From Tabrizicola sp. (GTDB lineage: Bacteria > Pseudomonadota > Alphaproteobacteria > Rhodobacterales > Rhodobacteraceae), in assembly GCA_025458105.1 (NCBI GenBank), contig JALOTD010000045.1, positions 1 to 64,000 on the forward strand: DNA of 64,000 nt, in the 5' to 3' direction. Both the position numbers and the translations under genes were made by a program. Positions 55,054-63,884 of the stretch are shown piece after piece; the stretch's first letter is position 1; each line of letters starts with the position of its first letter. The notes below the pieces were generated by a model. It saw only the letters and a program-made list of their open reading frames with translations. It was not told the DNA's origin and ran no database searches.

Positions 55054-56459
55054 TTACGCCTCACCGTAGCCCACGATGCCCTTGACCTCGCAGAAGTCAT
55101 GGATGCCCCAGTCGGCATATTCGCGGCCGTTGCCGGACTGCTTGTAGCCGCCGAAGGGGGCCGAGGTGTCCCAGTCGGGATAGTTCAGGTTCACGGTCCC
55201 GGCCCGCAAGCGGCGCGCCACGGGCTTTGCGTCCTCGACCGGTCCGGCGATATAAGCGGCAAGACCGTAGACGGTATCATTGGCCTGCTGGATCGCGTCC
55301 TCGATGCTGTCATAGGGCTGGATCGCCAGCACCGGTCCGAAGATCTCTTCCTTCGAGATCGTCATGGAATTGACCACATCGCCAAAGACCGTGGGCCGGA
55401 CGAACCAGCCGCGGTTCAGGTCGGCCGGGCGGCCCACGCCGCCGGTCACGAGCGTCGCGCCTTCGTCGATCCCGGCCTGGATCAGGCGCTGGACCTTGTC
55501 GAACTGCAGCTTTGACACGAGTGGGCCCATTTCGGTGGCCTCGTCGCGCGGATCGCCGACCTTGATCTTCTCGGCGGCCTCCTTGGCGGCTTTCAGGGCC
55601 TCGGCCTGCTTGTTGCGGGGCACGAGCATGCGGGTCGGCGCGTCGCAGGACTGGCCGGTGTTCGACATGACGGCATGTTCGCGGTCGGCAGGATGATGTT
55701 GGGCGACTTGCCCCCCATCTCTTGCGCCACGCGCTTGGCCGTGGGGGCGGCGACAGCGGCGATCTGGGTTCCGGCGCGGGTCGAGCCGGTGAAGCTGACC
55801 ATGTCGACCTCGGGGTGTTCGGACATTCGCGCGCCGACCTCGGGCCCCGCGCCATGGACCAGGTTGAAGACCCCTGGCGGCACGCCCGCGTCATGGCAGA
55901 CCTGAGCGAAAAGCGTGCCCGAAAGCGGCGCGATTTCCGACGGCTTCAGCACCATCGTGCAGCCCGCGATCAGCGCCGGGGCCACCTTGCAGGCGATCTG
56001 GTTCATCGGCCAGTTCCAGGGCGTGATCAGCGAGCAGACGCCAATCCCCTCATAGACGATCCGGGTGGTGCCGCGGTTGTATTCCCAGACGAATTCCTCA
56101 CCCGCCTTGATCGTCGCCTCGAAATGCACTTGCCCGGCCCAGGCCTGTGCGTTGCGGGCCCAGGTGATCGGCGCGCCCATCTCGGTCGACATGACCTGCG
56201 CGAAATCCTCGTACCGCTCGTTGTAGATCTCGAGGATGCGCTTCACGATGGCCAGACGTTCCTTGGCAGGGCGGTAGGTCCAGCTGTCGAAGGCCGCACG
56301 AGCCGCCAGGATGGCGCGGTCGGCGTCCTCACGACTGCCCATCGCCACTTCGCAGACGATCTCCTCGGTCGCGGGGTTTTCCACGCCCATGCGGTTCTTG
56401 GAAATGGGGTCCACCCATTGGCCATTGATGTAGAATTTCAGCATGTTGGCGGGGATCAT
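55054..56459 (-). pseudogene. Aldehyde dehydrogenase family protein, frameshifted
   Basis: N-terminal fragment from 56459: FYINGQWVDP, LITPWNWPMNQIACK, FTGSTRAGTQIA and EMGGKSPNIILPTAN. Near 55673 the frame changes and the rest continues from SNTGQSCDAPTRMLV (catalytic Cys in GQSC) to a normal C-terminus with PFGGYKQSGNGRE at 55054. Relatives have about a dozen more residues between the two parts, so a small deletion with frame loss fits best. ATG 56459 has GAGG 7 nt upstream. It lies 7 nt after the MttB homologue. The likely role is oxidation of an aldehyde from the preceding steps. Confidence 0.85.
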
Positions 56460-56466
56460 TGCGACC

Positions 56467-58032
56467 TCACTTGAAGTAGATGTTGAAGCGGGCACGAATG
56501 GCGGCGTCAATCTCTGGGTCGACGCGGCACCCTGCCTTGGCGAGGATAGAGTTCTTGCGGGCGATGGCGGTGTCAAGCAGAAGCGGTTTTCCGGCCTCGT
56601 TCCATTCTTTGGGCGACATGCGGTTCGCGACCTTGGGGTAGATGTATTCGGTCTGCATCAGCTTTAGCGTCTGATCAGAGCCGAGATAATGGCCCGGCCC
56701 GCCAAGGCAGACGTCCTTCATCGCGTCGATGGACGTGCTGTCTGGCGTCACGTCGATGCCCCGCACCAACCGCATGGCCTGCCCCAAGAGATCATCGCCA
56801 AGCACCAGGGATTCGAGGCAGAAGCCGAGGAGCGAGGCGTGCATCCCGACAGCCTCGTAGCACATGTTGAGGCCCGCAAGTCCGGCCAGCGCATTGGTGA
56901 TCCCCTGTTCCCATCCGGCCTGCATGTCGGGGAGTTTGGAGTCACTGATCCCGCTCGCCGCCCCGCCAGGAAGGCCATAATAGCGGTGCATCTGTGCGCA
57001 GCCGGCGGTCAAAAGCGCCTGTTCGGCGCTGCCGCCCGACATGGCCCCTGTGCGCAAGTCACTGACGAAGGGCCAGGTGCCAAAAATCGCCGGGGCGCCG
57101 GGCTTGATCGCGTTCACGTACACCACGCCGGCGAGGCACTCGGCGACCGCCTGCACGATGGCAAGCGCGATGGGCGCGGGCGCAGTTGCCCCGGCCTGAC
57201 CTGCGCTTAGAAGAAGCATCGGCATCCCTCGCCGAATGCAATCCTCCATCGTGATGCAGGATTCCTCGGCGAACTTCATCGGGGGCACGACAAAGCAGTT
57301 CGAGTTCGAGACGAAGGGGCGTTCCAGCCATTTCTCCTCTCCCCCCGCAACCATGTAGAGCATTTCGAAACAATCAGCGACATGGGAGGGGTCGGAAAAG
57401 CTGGTGCCGACATGCTTTACGGTGCCTGCAAGGCTGCCATAAAGCGTGTTCAGGTCCATCTCCTTGTTGTCCTTAACGTCCCGGCAGACCATGGTCCGCT
57501 GGTAAAAGTGGATGTTGTCCAGGTTGTCGACCAGCCGGGCCGCGTCATACAGGTCCTGCGCGGTCGATTCGCGGTAGTCCAGCGTGATCGGATCGACAAT
57601 ATGGACCGCAGCCCCCGCGGTGCCGTAGTGGACGTTGGTCCCCGTCAGGTGCAGGTCGTGTTTCGGGTCGCGGGCGTAAAGGGTGATGTCGCGGGCGGCA
57701 ACGCTCAGCATGTCCTCGACCAGCGCGCGGGGAAAGCGGATGCGGCCGTCATCGCCCAGGATCGCGCCCGCTTCGGTCAGAAGCTTCACGCCAGATGGCG
57801 GGGCCTGCGACAGGCCGATCTGTTCCAGCGCATCCAGTGCGGCGGCGTGGATCTGTTGAACTCCGGCCTCGGTCAGGGGCTTGTACTGGCCGCCGGGCAG
57901 GCCGGGACGGACGGGTTTCACGTCATCGGCAAGGGGTGCGGCGCGCAGCGCCACCCGGGCCTGACGGCCCCCGGAACGGCGGGCGCGGGCAGGTTCGCAG
58001 GTTTCGCCCAAAAGGCTGGTGTCATCGGTCAT
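56467..58032 (-). CDS. Trimethylamine-methyltransferase (MttB) superfamily protein, non-pyrrolysine type
   Basis: A 521-aa MttB homologue. The reading frame is complete with no internal amber codon, so it is the non-Pyl class, whose characterised members demethylate quaternary amines such as glycine betaine using a corrinoid protein. Blocks: LTEAGVQQIHAAALDALEQI, VHYGTAGAAVHIVD, NSNCFVVPPMKFAEES and GGSAEQALLTAGCAQMHRYY. It overlaps the PEP-mutase-like gene by 4 nt. No corrinoid protein or methyl-corrinoid:folate methyltransferase gene is in the operon. Substrate inferred to be a methylated ammonium compound. Confidence 0.88.
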   Translation of the reverse strand: MTDDTSLLGETCEPARARRSGGRQARVALRAAPLADDVKPVRPGLPGGQYKPLTEAGVQQIHAAALDALEQIGLSQAPPSGVKLLTEAGAILGDDGRIRFPRALVEDMLSVAARDITLYARDPKHDLHLTGTNVHYGTAGAAVHIVDPITLDYRESTAQDLYDAARLVDNLDNIHFYQRTMVCRDVKDNKEMDLNTLYGSLAGTVKHVGTSFSDPSHVADCFEMLYMVAGGEEKWLERPFVSNSNCFVVPPMKFAEESCITMEDCIRRGMPMLLLSAGQAGATAPAPIALAIVQAVAECLAGVVYVNAIKPGAPAIFGTWPFVSDLRTGAMSGGSAEQALLTAGCAQMHRYYGLPGGAASGISDSKLPDMQAGWEQGITNALAGLAGLNMCYEAVGMHASLLGFCLESLVLGDDLLGQAMRLVRGIDVTPDSTSIDAMKDVCLGGPGHYLGSDQTLKLMQTEYIYPKVANRMSPKEWNEAGKPLLLDTAIARKNSILAKAGCRVDPEIDAAIRARFNIYFK

Positions 58033-58859
58033 TGGGCGGATCCCTTGAAAAGGAGTGCATCGATGTCGTCGCCGCTGGCGGTGGCCATGAGTGGCGCGAA
58101 GGAGCCGTGGTCCAGCATCGCGCTGACACTGTCGCGGATGGCGGCATGGGTCAGGCGGGCGATCTGGCTGCCGGTGGAAATGCGGCGGACGCCTAATGTT
58201 GCCAGATCTGCAACAGTCAGGCTTTTCAGCGGCCCGGCGGCGAGGGCGTTCACCGGCTTGGTGACCGAGGCCAGGATCTGGCGCAGTTCCTCGCGCCCCG
58301 GCGGCACGGGAATGTAGAGGAGGTCGGCCCCCGCGGCCTGAAACGCCTGCAGGCGACGGATGCCTTCGGCCAGGTCATAGGTGCCGTGCATGACGCCATC
58401 GGCCCGGGCGCAGAAGATGAAGGGGCGGCGCAGCGCGCGGGCGGCGGCGGCCCCTGCCCTGATACGTTCCACTGCCAGATCAAAGGCATAGGGCGCGTTG
58501 CCGGGGATCATCTGTGTGTCCTCGACGCTGATCCCGGACAGGCCGATCTCGGCAGACAGACGGACGGTTTCGGCCACCGTATCGGGGCTGTCGCCAAAGC
58601 CATTCTCGAAGTCGCCGGACACGGGCAGCGGCGTCGCGGCGATCAGGTCCTGGGCATGGGCCAAAGCCTCGTCCCTGGTCACGCCGCCAAGGTCGGGGCG
58701 GCCCAGGGTGAAGGCATGGGCGGCGGAGCTGGTCGCCAGCGCCTTGGCCCCAAGGGCCGCCATCATCCTGGCCGAGCCCCGGTCCCAGGGGTTCGGGATG
58801 ACGAAGCAGCCCGCCTGGTGCAGGTCGTGGAAGCCCTGATGGCGGGCGGCCAGCGTCAT
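58029..58859 (-). CDS. Isocitrate lyase/PEP mutase superfamily protein
   Basis: A 276-aa (beta/alpha)8 enzyme: VIPNPWDRGSARMMAALGAK, ATSSAAHAFTLGRPD, VSGDFENGFGDSPDTVAETV and the metal-binding ISVEDTQMIPG. This is the PrpB/oxaloacetate-decarboxylase-like subgroup, which cleaves or decarboxylates 2-oxo or 2-hydroxy acids. In this operon it may process the carbon skeleton left after demethylation. Overlaps both neighbours by 4 nt. Confidence 0.87.
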   Translation of the reverse strand: MTLAARHQGFHDLHQAGCFVIPNPWDRGSARMMAALGAKALATSSAAHAFTLGRPDLGGVTRDEALAHAQDLIAATPLPVSGDFENGFGDSPDTVAETVRLSAEIGLSGISVEDTQMIPGNAPYAFDLAVERIRAGAAAARALRRPFIFCARADGVMHGTYDLAEGIRRLQAFQAAGADLLYIPVPPGREELRQILASVTKPVNALAAGPLKSLTVADLATLGVRRISTGSQIARLTHAAIRDSVSAMLDHGSFAPLMATASGDDIDALLFKGSAQ

Positions 58860-61294
58860 GCGCGCACCCGGTCGGATTTCGGGTCGTGCATGGGCACAAG
58901 GCTGGCGATGGCCGCGTGGCGCTGGCCGGCGACCTCGATTTCGTAGGTGGAGCCCAGGATGTCGTCGTCGCTTTGTCCTTTGGCCGGGACATAGCCCATG
59001 CCGATCGCCCCGCCGAGGAAATGGCCGTAGTTGCCGCTGGTCACGGGGCCAACGATTTTCCCATCGCGGACAATGGCTTCGTTGTGGAAGAGAAGCGGTT
59101 CGGGGTCCTTCAGGCGGAATTGGAGCATCTTGCGGGCAAGCCCCGCATCCTCTTTCCGCAGGACGGCGTCGCGGCCGAAGAAGGCGGGCTTCTTGCGGCT
59201 GACGGTGAAGCCGAGGCCCGCTTCCAGCACGTGGTCTTCATCCGTTATGTCGTGGCCCCAGTGGCGGTAGGCCTTCTCAATCCGGCAGGAATCCAGCGTG
59301 TGGAGGCCGCAGAGCTTCAGGTCGGGCTGGGCCTCCAGAAAGGCTTCGAAGACATGGGCAGTCTGGTCGGCGCTGACGTAAAGCTCCCACCCCAGCTCGC
59401 CCACATAGGTCACGCGATGCGCTCGGGCGAGGCCCATCCCGATCTCGATTTCCCGCGCCACGCCAAAGGGATGGGCCGCGTTGCTGAAGTCGTTGGGTGA
59501 GACTTTGGCCAGCACGTCACGCGACTGCGGGCCCATCAGGCAGAGGACGGACTCGGCCGCGGTGACATCGGTGATGACCGCGAAGTCGTCCCCCACATGG
59601 GCCCGCATCCAGGCGAGGTTGCGTTGCAGCGTAGCACCCGGAACGACGGCGAGATAGGCGGTCTCGGACAGGCGGGTGATGGTAAGGTCGGCCTCTATCC
59701 CCCCGCTTTCGTTGAGGAACATGGTGTAGACGATCTTCCCCGCCGGGACATCCATTTGCGCCGACGCGATCCGGTTGAGGAAGGCGCAGGCATCGCGCCC
59801 CTCCACCCGGATCTTGCCGAAGCTGGTCATGTCGAAGAGACCAGCAGAGGTGCGGACGGCCATATGTTCGGCGCGCTGGTTATCAAACCAGTTCTGCCGC
59901 TTCCAGCTGTAGCGGTACTCCCGCTCCTGCCCCTCGTTCGCGAACCAGTTGGCGCGTTCCCAACCCGCGACCTCGCCAAACACCGCCCCACGGGCCTTCA
60001 GGTGTTCGTGGATCGGCGACCGGCGGACGCCCCGCGAGGTCACCACCTGACGGTAGGGGAAGTGGTCGGCGTAAAGGAGGCCGAGGGTCTCCGTCACCCG
60101 CTCCTTCAGGTAGCGGCGATTCTTCTGGAAGGGCTGCGCCCGGCGGATGTCGACTTCCCAGAGGTCGAAGGGCGGCTCGCCCTCGGTGATCCAGTGCGCC
60201 AGCGCCTGACCGGCCCCGCCCGAGGAGACGATGCCGATGGAATTGTATCCAGCGGCGATCCAATAGCCCTTCACCTCGGGCGCCTCGCCCAGGTAGTAAC
60301 GGTCGTCGGGGGTGAAGCTTTCGGGCCCGTTGAAAAAGGTGTGGATGCCCGCGGTCTGGAACAGCGGCATCCGGTTCATCGCGTGTTCCAGGATGGGCAT
60401 GAAGTGGTCCCAGTCCTCGGGCAGCGTGTCGAATTCGAAGTCCTTGCGGATGCCCTCCATGCCCCAGGGCTTGGCCTTCGGCTCGAAGGCGCCCAGCATC
60501 ATCTTGCCCGCATCCTGCTTGTAATAGGCGCATTCGTCCGGCACCCGCAGGACCGGCAAATCCTTAAGTCCGTCAACGGGTTCGGTGACGAGGTAGAAGT
60601 GTTCGCAGGCATACAGCGGCAGCGTGACGCCGTTCTGCGCGGCAAGGTCCCGGCCCCACATCCCGCCGCAGTTCACGATGACATCGGCCTCGATATGCCC
60701 CGGGCCTTCGGCGGTCTCATAGTCCACGCCTGTCACCCGGCCACCCGAGGTCATGACCTTGGTGACCAGCGCCCCTTCAAAGATCTTCGCGCCCCGCATC
60801 CGCGCGCCCTTGGCCAAGGCCATCGCGATGTTGGCCGGGTCGCATTGTCCATCCAGAGGCAACGCCACTGCGCCCACCACGTCGGACACGTTCAAATGCG
60901 GATAGCGCGCCTTCACCTCACCCGGCGAAATCTCGTGCACCTCCACATTGAAAATCCGCGCCACCGTGGCCTGGCGCAGCAATTCCTCATGCCGCTCTGC
61001 CGTCAGCGCCACGGAAATCGACCCGACCTGCTTCATCCCCGTCGCAACGCCGGTTTCAGCCTCCAGCCCCCGGTACAGATCCGCCGAATACTTCGCCAGC
61101 CGCGTCATGTTGGCCGACCCGCGCAGCTGCCCGATCAGCCCGGCCGCGTGCCAGGTTGTCCCGCTCGTCAGCTTCCGCCGTTCCAGCAGCACCACGTCGG
61201 TCCAGCCCGCCTTGGCCAGGTGATAGGCCACCGAACAGCCCGAGACCCCGCCCCCGATCACCACCGCCCGCGCCTTGGTTGGAATCTCAGCCAT
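58856..61294 (-). CDS. FAD-dependent demethylating dehydrogenase (dimethylglycine/sarcosine DH-like), copy 2
   Basis: An 812-aa two-domain enzyme. Residues of about 8-400 are a DAO-type FAD domain: VVIGGGVSGCSVAYHLAKAG and TSGTTWHAAGL, whose His is the covalent flavin site in dimethylglycine dehydrogenase. Residues of about 430-800 are a GcvT-like folate-binding domain (MTSFGKIRVEGRDAC, LGWELYVSADQT). Such enzymes oxidise N-methyl groups and pass formaldehyde equivalents to tetrahydrofolate. It is a tandem paralogue of the next gene upstream in the operon, overlapping it by 8 nt. Confidence 0.9.
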   Translation of the reverse strand: MAEIPTKARAVVIGGGVSGCSVAYHLAKAGWTDVVLLERRKLTSGTTWHAAGLIGQLRGSANMTRLAKYSADLYRGLEAETGVATGMKQVGSISVALTAERHEELLRQATVARIFNVEVHEISPGEVKARYPHLNVSDVVGAVALPLDGQCDPANIAMALAKGARMRGAKIFEGALVTKVMTSGGRVTGVDYETAEGPGHIEADVIVNCGGMWGRDLAAQNGVTLPLYACEHFYLVTEPVDGLKDLPVLRVPDECAYYKQDAGKMMLGAFEPKAKPWGMEGIRKDFEFDTLPEDWDHFMPILEHAMNRMPLFQTAGIHTFFNGPESFTPDDRYYLGEAPEVKGYWIAAGYNSIGIVSSGGAGQALAHWITEGEPPFDLWEVDIRRAQPFQKNRRYLKERVTETLGLLYADHFPYRQVVTSRGVRRSPIHEHLKARGAVFGEVAGWERANWFANEGQEREYRYSWKRQNWFDNQRAEHMAVRTSAGLFDMTSFGKIRVEGRDACAFLNRIASAQMDVPAGKIVYTMFLNESGGIEADLTITRLSETAYLAVVPGATLQRNLAWMRAHVGDDFAVITDVTAAESVLCLMGPQSRDVLAKVSPNDFSNAAHPFGVAREIEIGMGLARAHRVTYVGELGWELYVSADQTAHVFEAFLEAQPDLKLCGLHTLDSCRIEKAYRHWGHDITDEDHVLEAGLGFTVSRKKPAFFGRDAVLRKEDAGLARKMLQFRLKDPEPLLFHNEAIVRDGKIVGPVTSGNYGHFLGGAIGMGYVPAKGQSDDDILGSTYEIEVAGQRHAAIASLVPMHDPKSDRVRA

Positions 61295-63716
61295 TCTTCC
61301 GGTCCTCGTTCTTCGCGTCCCAGGCCGGGCCGTCCGGCAGGACCGTTGCCTTCACGCGGTCGCCGAAGATCTCCACCTCGACTACCGTCCCCGCCACCGC
61401 AAGGTCCGTCCGCAGCATCCCCAGCGCCATGGAATGGCCTACCCGGTAGCCCCACGCACCCGAAGTCGTCTCGCCGACCACCTGCCCGCCATGCCACAGC
61501 GTCGACATGTAGGGCGCGTCACACTCCCCCGCCTCGACCTTTAAGGACACGAACCGCTTCTTCACCCCGCGCTGCTTCTCCGCCGCCAAAGCCGCCTTGC
61601 CGGGGAACTCATGGCCCCAGTCGATGAACCGCTCCAGCCCGCCTTCCAGCAGCGAATAGTCGGTGGACAGATCGCCCTTCCAGGCGCGGTAGCCCTTCTC
61701 GATCCGCATGGAGTTCAGCGCCCGCATACCGAAGGGTTTGGCACCCCCCGCAAGCAGTGCGTCGTAGATATGCGGCGCATCTGCCCGGTCGCAGTGGATT
61801 TCCCAGCCAAGCTCGCCCGCAAAGGACACCCGGACCAGCGCCACGTCCTTGCCCGCCACCTTGGCGAAATACTGCACCGAGAGCCACGGCAGCGTCAGGT
61901 CCGCCTCTGCGATCCCCGCGAGCAGATCGCGCGCCTTGGGGCCGGTGACGATGAAGCAGTGGATCTGGTCGGTCCAGTCCTCCAGCGTGACGCCTTCGGG
62001 CAGACCTTTGCGCAGGATGTCGGCGTCGTGGGACTGCGCGACGGCGGCGGTGATCACTCCGACGTCCTCGTCGCTGAACGGCAGGCACGTCATCTCGGTG
62101 ACGATCCGGCCGCGGTCATCGGCAAAGTACAGAAGGCCCGTGCGCCCTGGCTGCGGCAGCTTCGACGCGGTCAGCGACGCCAGATGCGCCCGTGCGCCGG
62201 ACCCCGCCAGCCGCAGGCGGGTAAAGCCCGGCAGGTCCAGGACGCCGACCCCATCCCGCACCGCCTCGCATTCGGCCTTGATCCGGGCCTCCCAAGGGCC
62301 CGCACGGCCCCAGGTCTGGGTCGCCTCCCAGGACGTATCATCACCAGGGGCCGCAAACCACTCCGCCCGTTCCCAGCCGTTGTAGGGCGCGAACTGGGCG
62401 CCGAGGGCCTTGAGCTTGTCATGCACCGGCGAAAGCTTGCGGTCGGGCGCGGCAGGCCAGCGGGCCATCGGGAAGTGCATCCCGTATTCGTGGCCGTAGA
62501 CCTCCATCCCCTTCTGGACGAGGTAGTCGTGATCCTCCCAACCCGTGAAGCGGCGCGGGTCGCAGGACCACATGTCCCATTCCGTGCCGCCCTCGGTGAC
62601 CCATTCCGCCAGCACCTTCCCCGCGCCGCCCGCCTGGCAGATGCCGAAGGTGAAGACGCAGGCCTCGAACGCGTTCGGGACGCCGGGCATCGGGCCGATC
62701 AGCGGATTGCCGTCCGGCGTATAGGGGATCGGGCCGTTGATGACCTTGGTGAGATTGGCCTTCTGCAACAAGGGTACCCGGGCCATCGCGTCGTTGATGT
62801 GCCATTCCAACCGCTCCAGATCGTCAGGGAAGAGCTGGAAGGAGAAATCCTCGGGCATCGGGTCGTCGGGCGTCGCCCAATGCGCGCGGCAGGGGTTCTC
62901 GTAGGGGCCAAGGTTGAAGCCCATCTTTTCCTGCCGCAGGTAGTAGGACGAATCCACGTCGCGGAGGAGCGGCAACTTGTGGCCGACCTCCTTGGTCCAG
63001 GCCTCCAGCTCTGGGATGGTGTCGAACAGCATGTACTGGTGGCTCATCACCATCATCGGGACGCGGCGGCCGAACATCGCGCCAACTTGAGCCGCGTAGT
63101 AACCGCCCGCGTTCACCACGTATTCGGCACGCACCTCGCCTTTCGGAGTGCTAAGAATCCACTCCGACCCAGTCCAGCGTGCCGCCGTCACCGGGCAGAA
63201 CCGTTCCACCCGCGCGCCCAGCTGGCGGGCACCGGCAGCCAGAGCCTGGGTCAACTGCGCGGGGTCAATATCGCCGTCATAGGGATCGTACAGCGCGCCG
63301 GTCAGGTCATGCGTCTCGACGAAGGGGTAGCGGCTGCGGATCTCGTCCGGGCCAAGGATGTTCAGGTCCATCCCCTGATACCGGCCCATCCCGACGACGC
63401 GCTTGAACTCTTGGAGACGCTCCTTCGAATGCCCCAAACGCACCGACCCGGTGACGTGGTAATTCATCGGATAGTTCACCGCCTCGCCCAGGCCCCGGTA
63501 AAGGCTGGCCGAATAGCGCTGCATGTTCATGATCGACCAGGAGGAGGAAAACGTCGGCACGTTCCCCGCCGCATGCCAGGTAGACCCGGCCGTCAGTTCG
63601 TTCTTCTCCAGCAGAAGACAGTCCGTCCACCCCGCCTTCGCCAGATGGTAAAGCGCCGAGGCCCCGACGGCCCCGCCACCAATGATCACCACCCGAGCCG
63701 ATGCAAACTCTGCCAT
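61287..63716 (-). CDS. FAD-dependent demethylating dehydrogenase (dimethylglycine/sarcosine DH-like), copy 1
   Basis: An 809-aa paralogue of the downstream gene and first in the operon. VVIIGGGAVGASALYHLAKA and AGSTWHAAGNVPTF hold the FAD site and flavin-linked His. The C-terminal GcvT half has LPGFTRLRLAGSGA, VSFAGELGWEIHCD and GVKKRFVSL. The two copies differ enough that they are likely to take different N-methyl substrates, for example di- then mono-methylated. The divergent LysR gene is 168 nt away and probably controls it. Confidence 0.9.
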   Translation of the reverse strand: MAEFASARVVIIGGGAVGASALYHLAKAGWTDCLLLEKNELTAGSTWHAAGNVPTFSSSWSIMNMQRYSASLYRGLGEAVNYPMNYHVTGSVRLGHSKERLQEFKRVVGMGRYQGMDLNILGPDEIRSRYPFVETHDLTGALYDPYDGDIDPAQLTQALAAGARQLGARVERFCPVTAARWTGSEWILSTPKGEVRAEYVVNAGGYYAAQVGAMFGRRVPMMVMSHQYMLFDTIPELEAWTKEVGHKLPLLRDVDSSYYLRQEKMGFNLGPYENPCRAHWATPDDPMPEDFSFQLFPDDLERLEWHINDAMARVPLLQKANLTKVINGPIPYTPDGNPLIGPMPGVPNAFEACVFTFGICQAGGAGKVLAEWVTEGGTEWDMWSCDPRRFTGWEDHDYLVQKGMEVYGHEYGMHFPMARWPAAPDRKLSPVHDKLKALGAQFAPYNGWERAEWFAAPGDDTSWEATQTWGRAGPWEARIKAECEAVRDGVGVLDLPGFTRLRLAGSGARAHLASLTASKLPQPGRTGLLYFADDRGRIVTEMTCLPFSDEDVGVITAAVAQSHDADILRKGLPEGVTLEDWTDQIHCFIVTGPKARDLLAGIAEADLTLPWLSVQYFAKVAGKDVALVRVSFAGELGWEIHCDRADAPHIYDALLAGGAKPFGMRALNSMRIEKGYRAWKGDLSTDYSLLEGGLERFIDWGHEFPGKAALAAEKQRGVKKRFVSLKVEAGECDAPYMSTLWHGGQVVGETTSGAWGYRVGHSMALGMLRTDLAVAGTVVEVEIFGDRVKATVLPDGPAWDAKNEDRKNG

Positions 63717-63813
63717 CGCCGCCTCCCTGAACCTCTGCCACTATCCGCTGCCACGCGCCCGCTTTCAATTCGGCGGGAACCGGGCTATTGATCGAAAAAC
63801 CCGATCAAGCGGC

Positions 63814-63866
63814 TTTCTCTTCCTCAAATATCCTCCGGGGGTCCGGGAGTGGAAACCCCTGGGGGT
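63814..63866 (+). repeat. Dispersed repeat A, copy 6
   Basis: CTTTCTCTTCCTCAAATATC, then CTCCGGGGGTCCGGGAGTGG and AAACCCCTGGGGG, in the divergent gap between the operon and the LysR gene. It takes up much of the 168-nt promoter region. The remaining bases include an AT-rich TTGATCGAAAAACCCGATCAA palindrome-like stretch near 63788-63808 that could be the operator. Confidence 0.6.
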
Positions 63867-63884
63867 CAGCAACAGGCGCAGCGT

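Noticed and set aside
56467-58032. Pyrrolysine-containing MttB
   Set aside because: The frame has no internal TAG and no pyl genes are seen; it is the non-Pyl type.
59597-61627. Long plus-strand open frame opposite the FAD-GcvT genes
   Set aside because: Composition is that of antisense GC-rich DNA, and no start signal or motif is seen.
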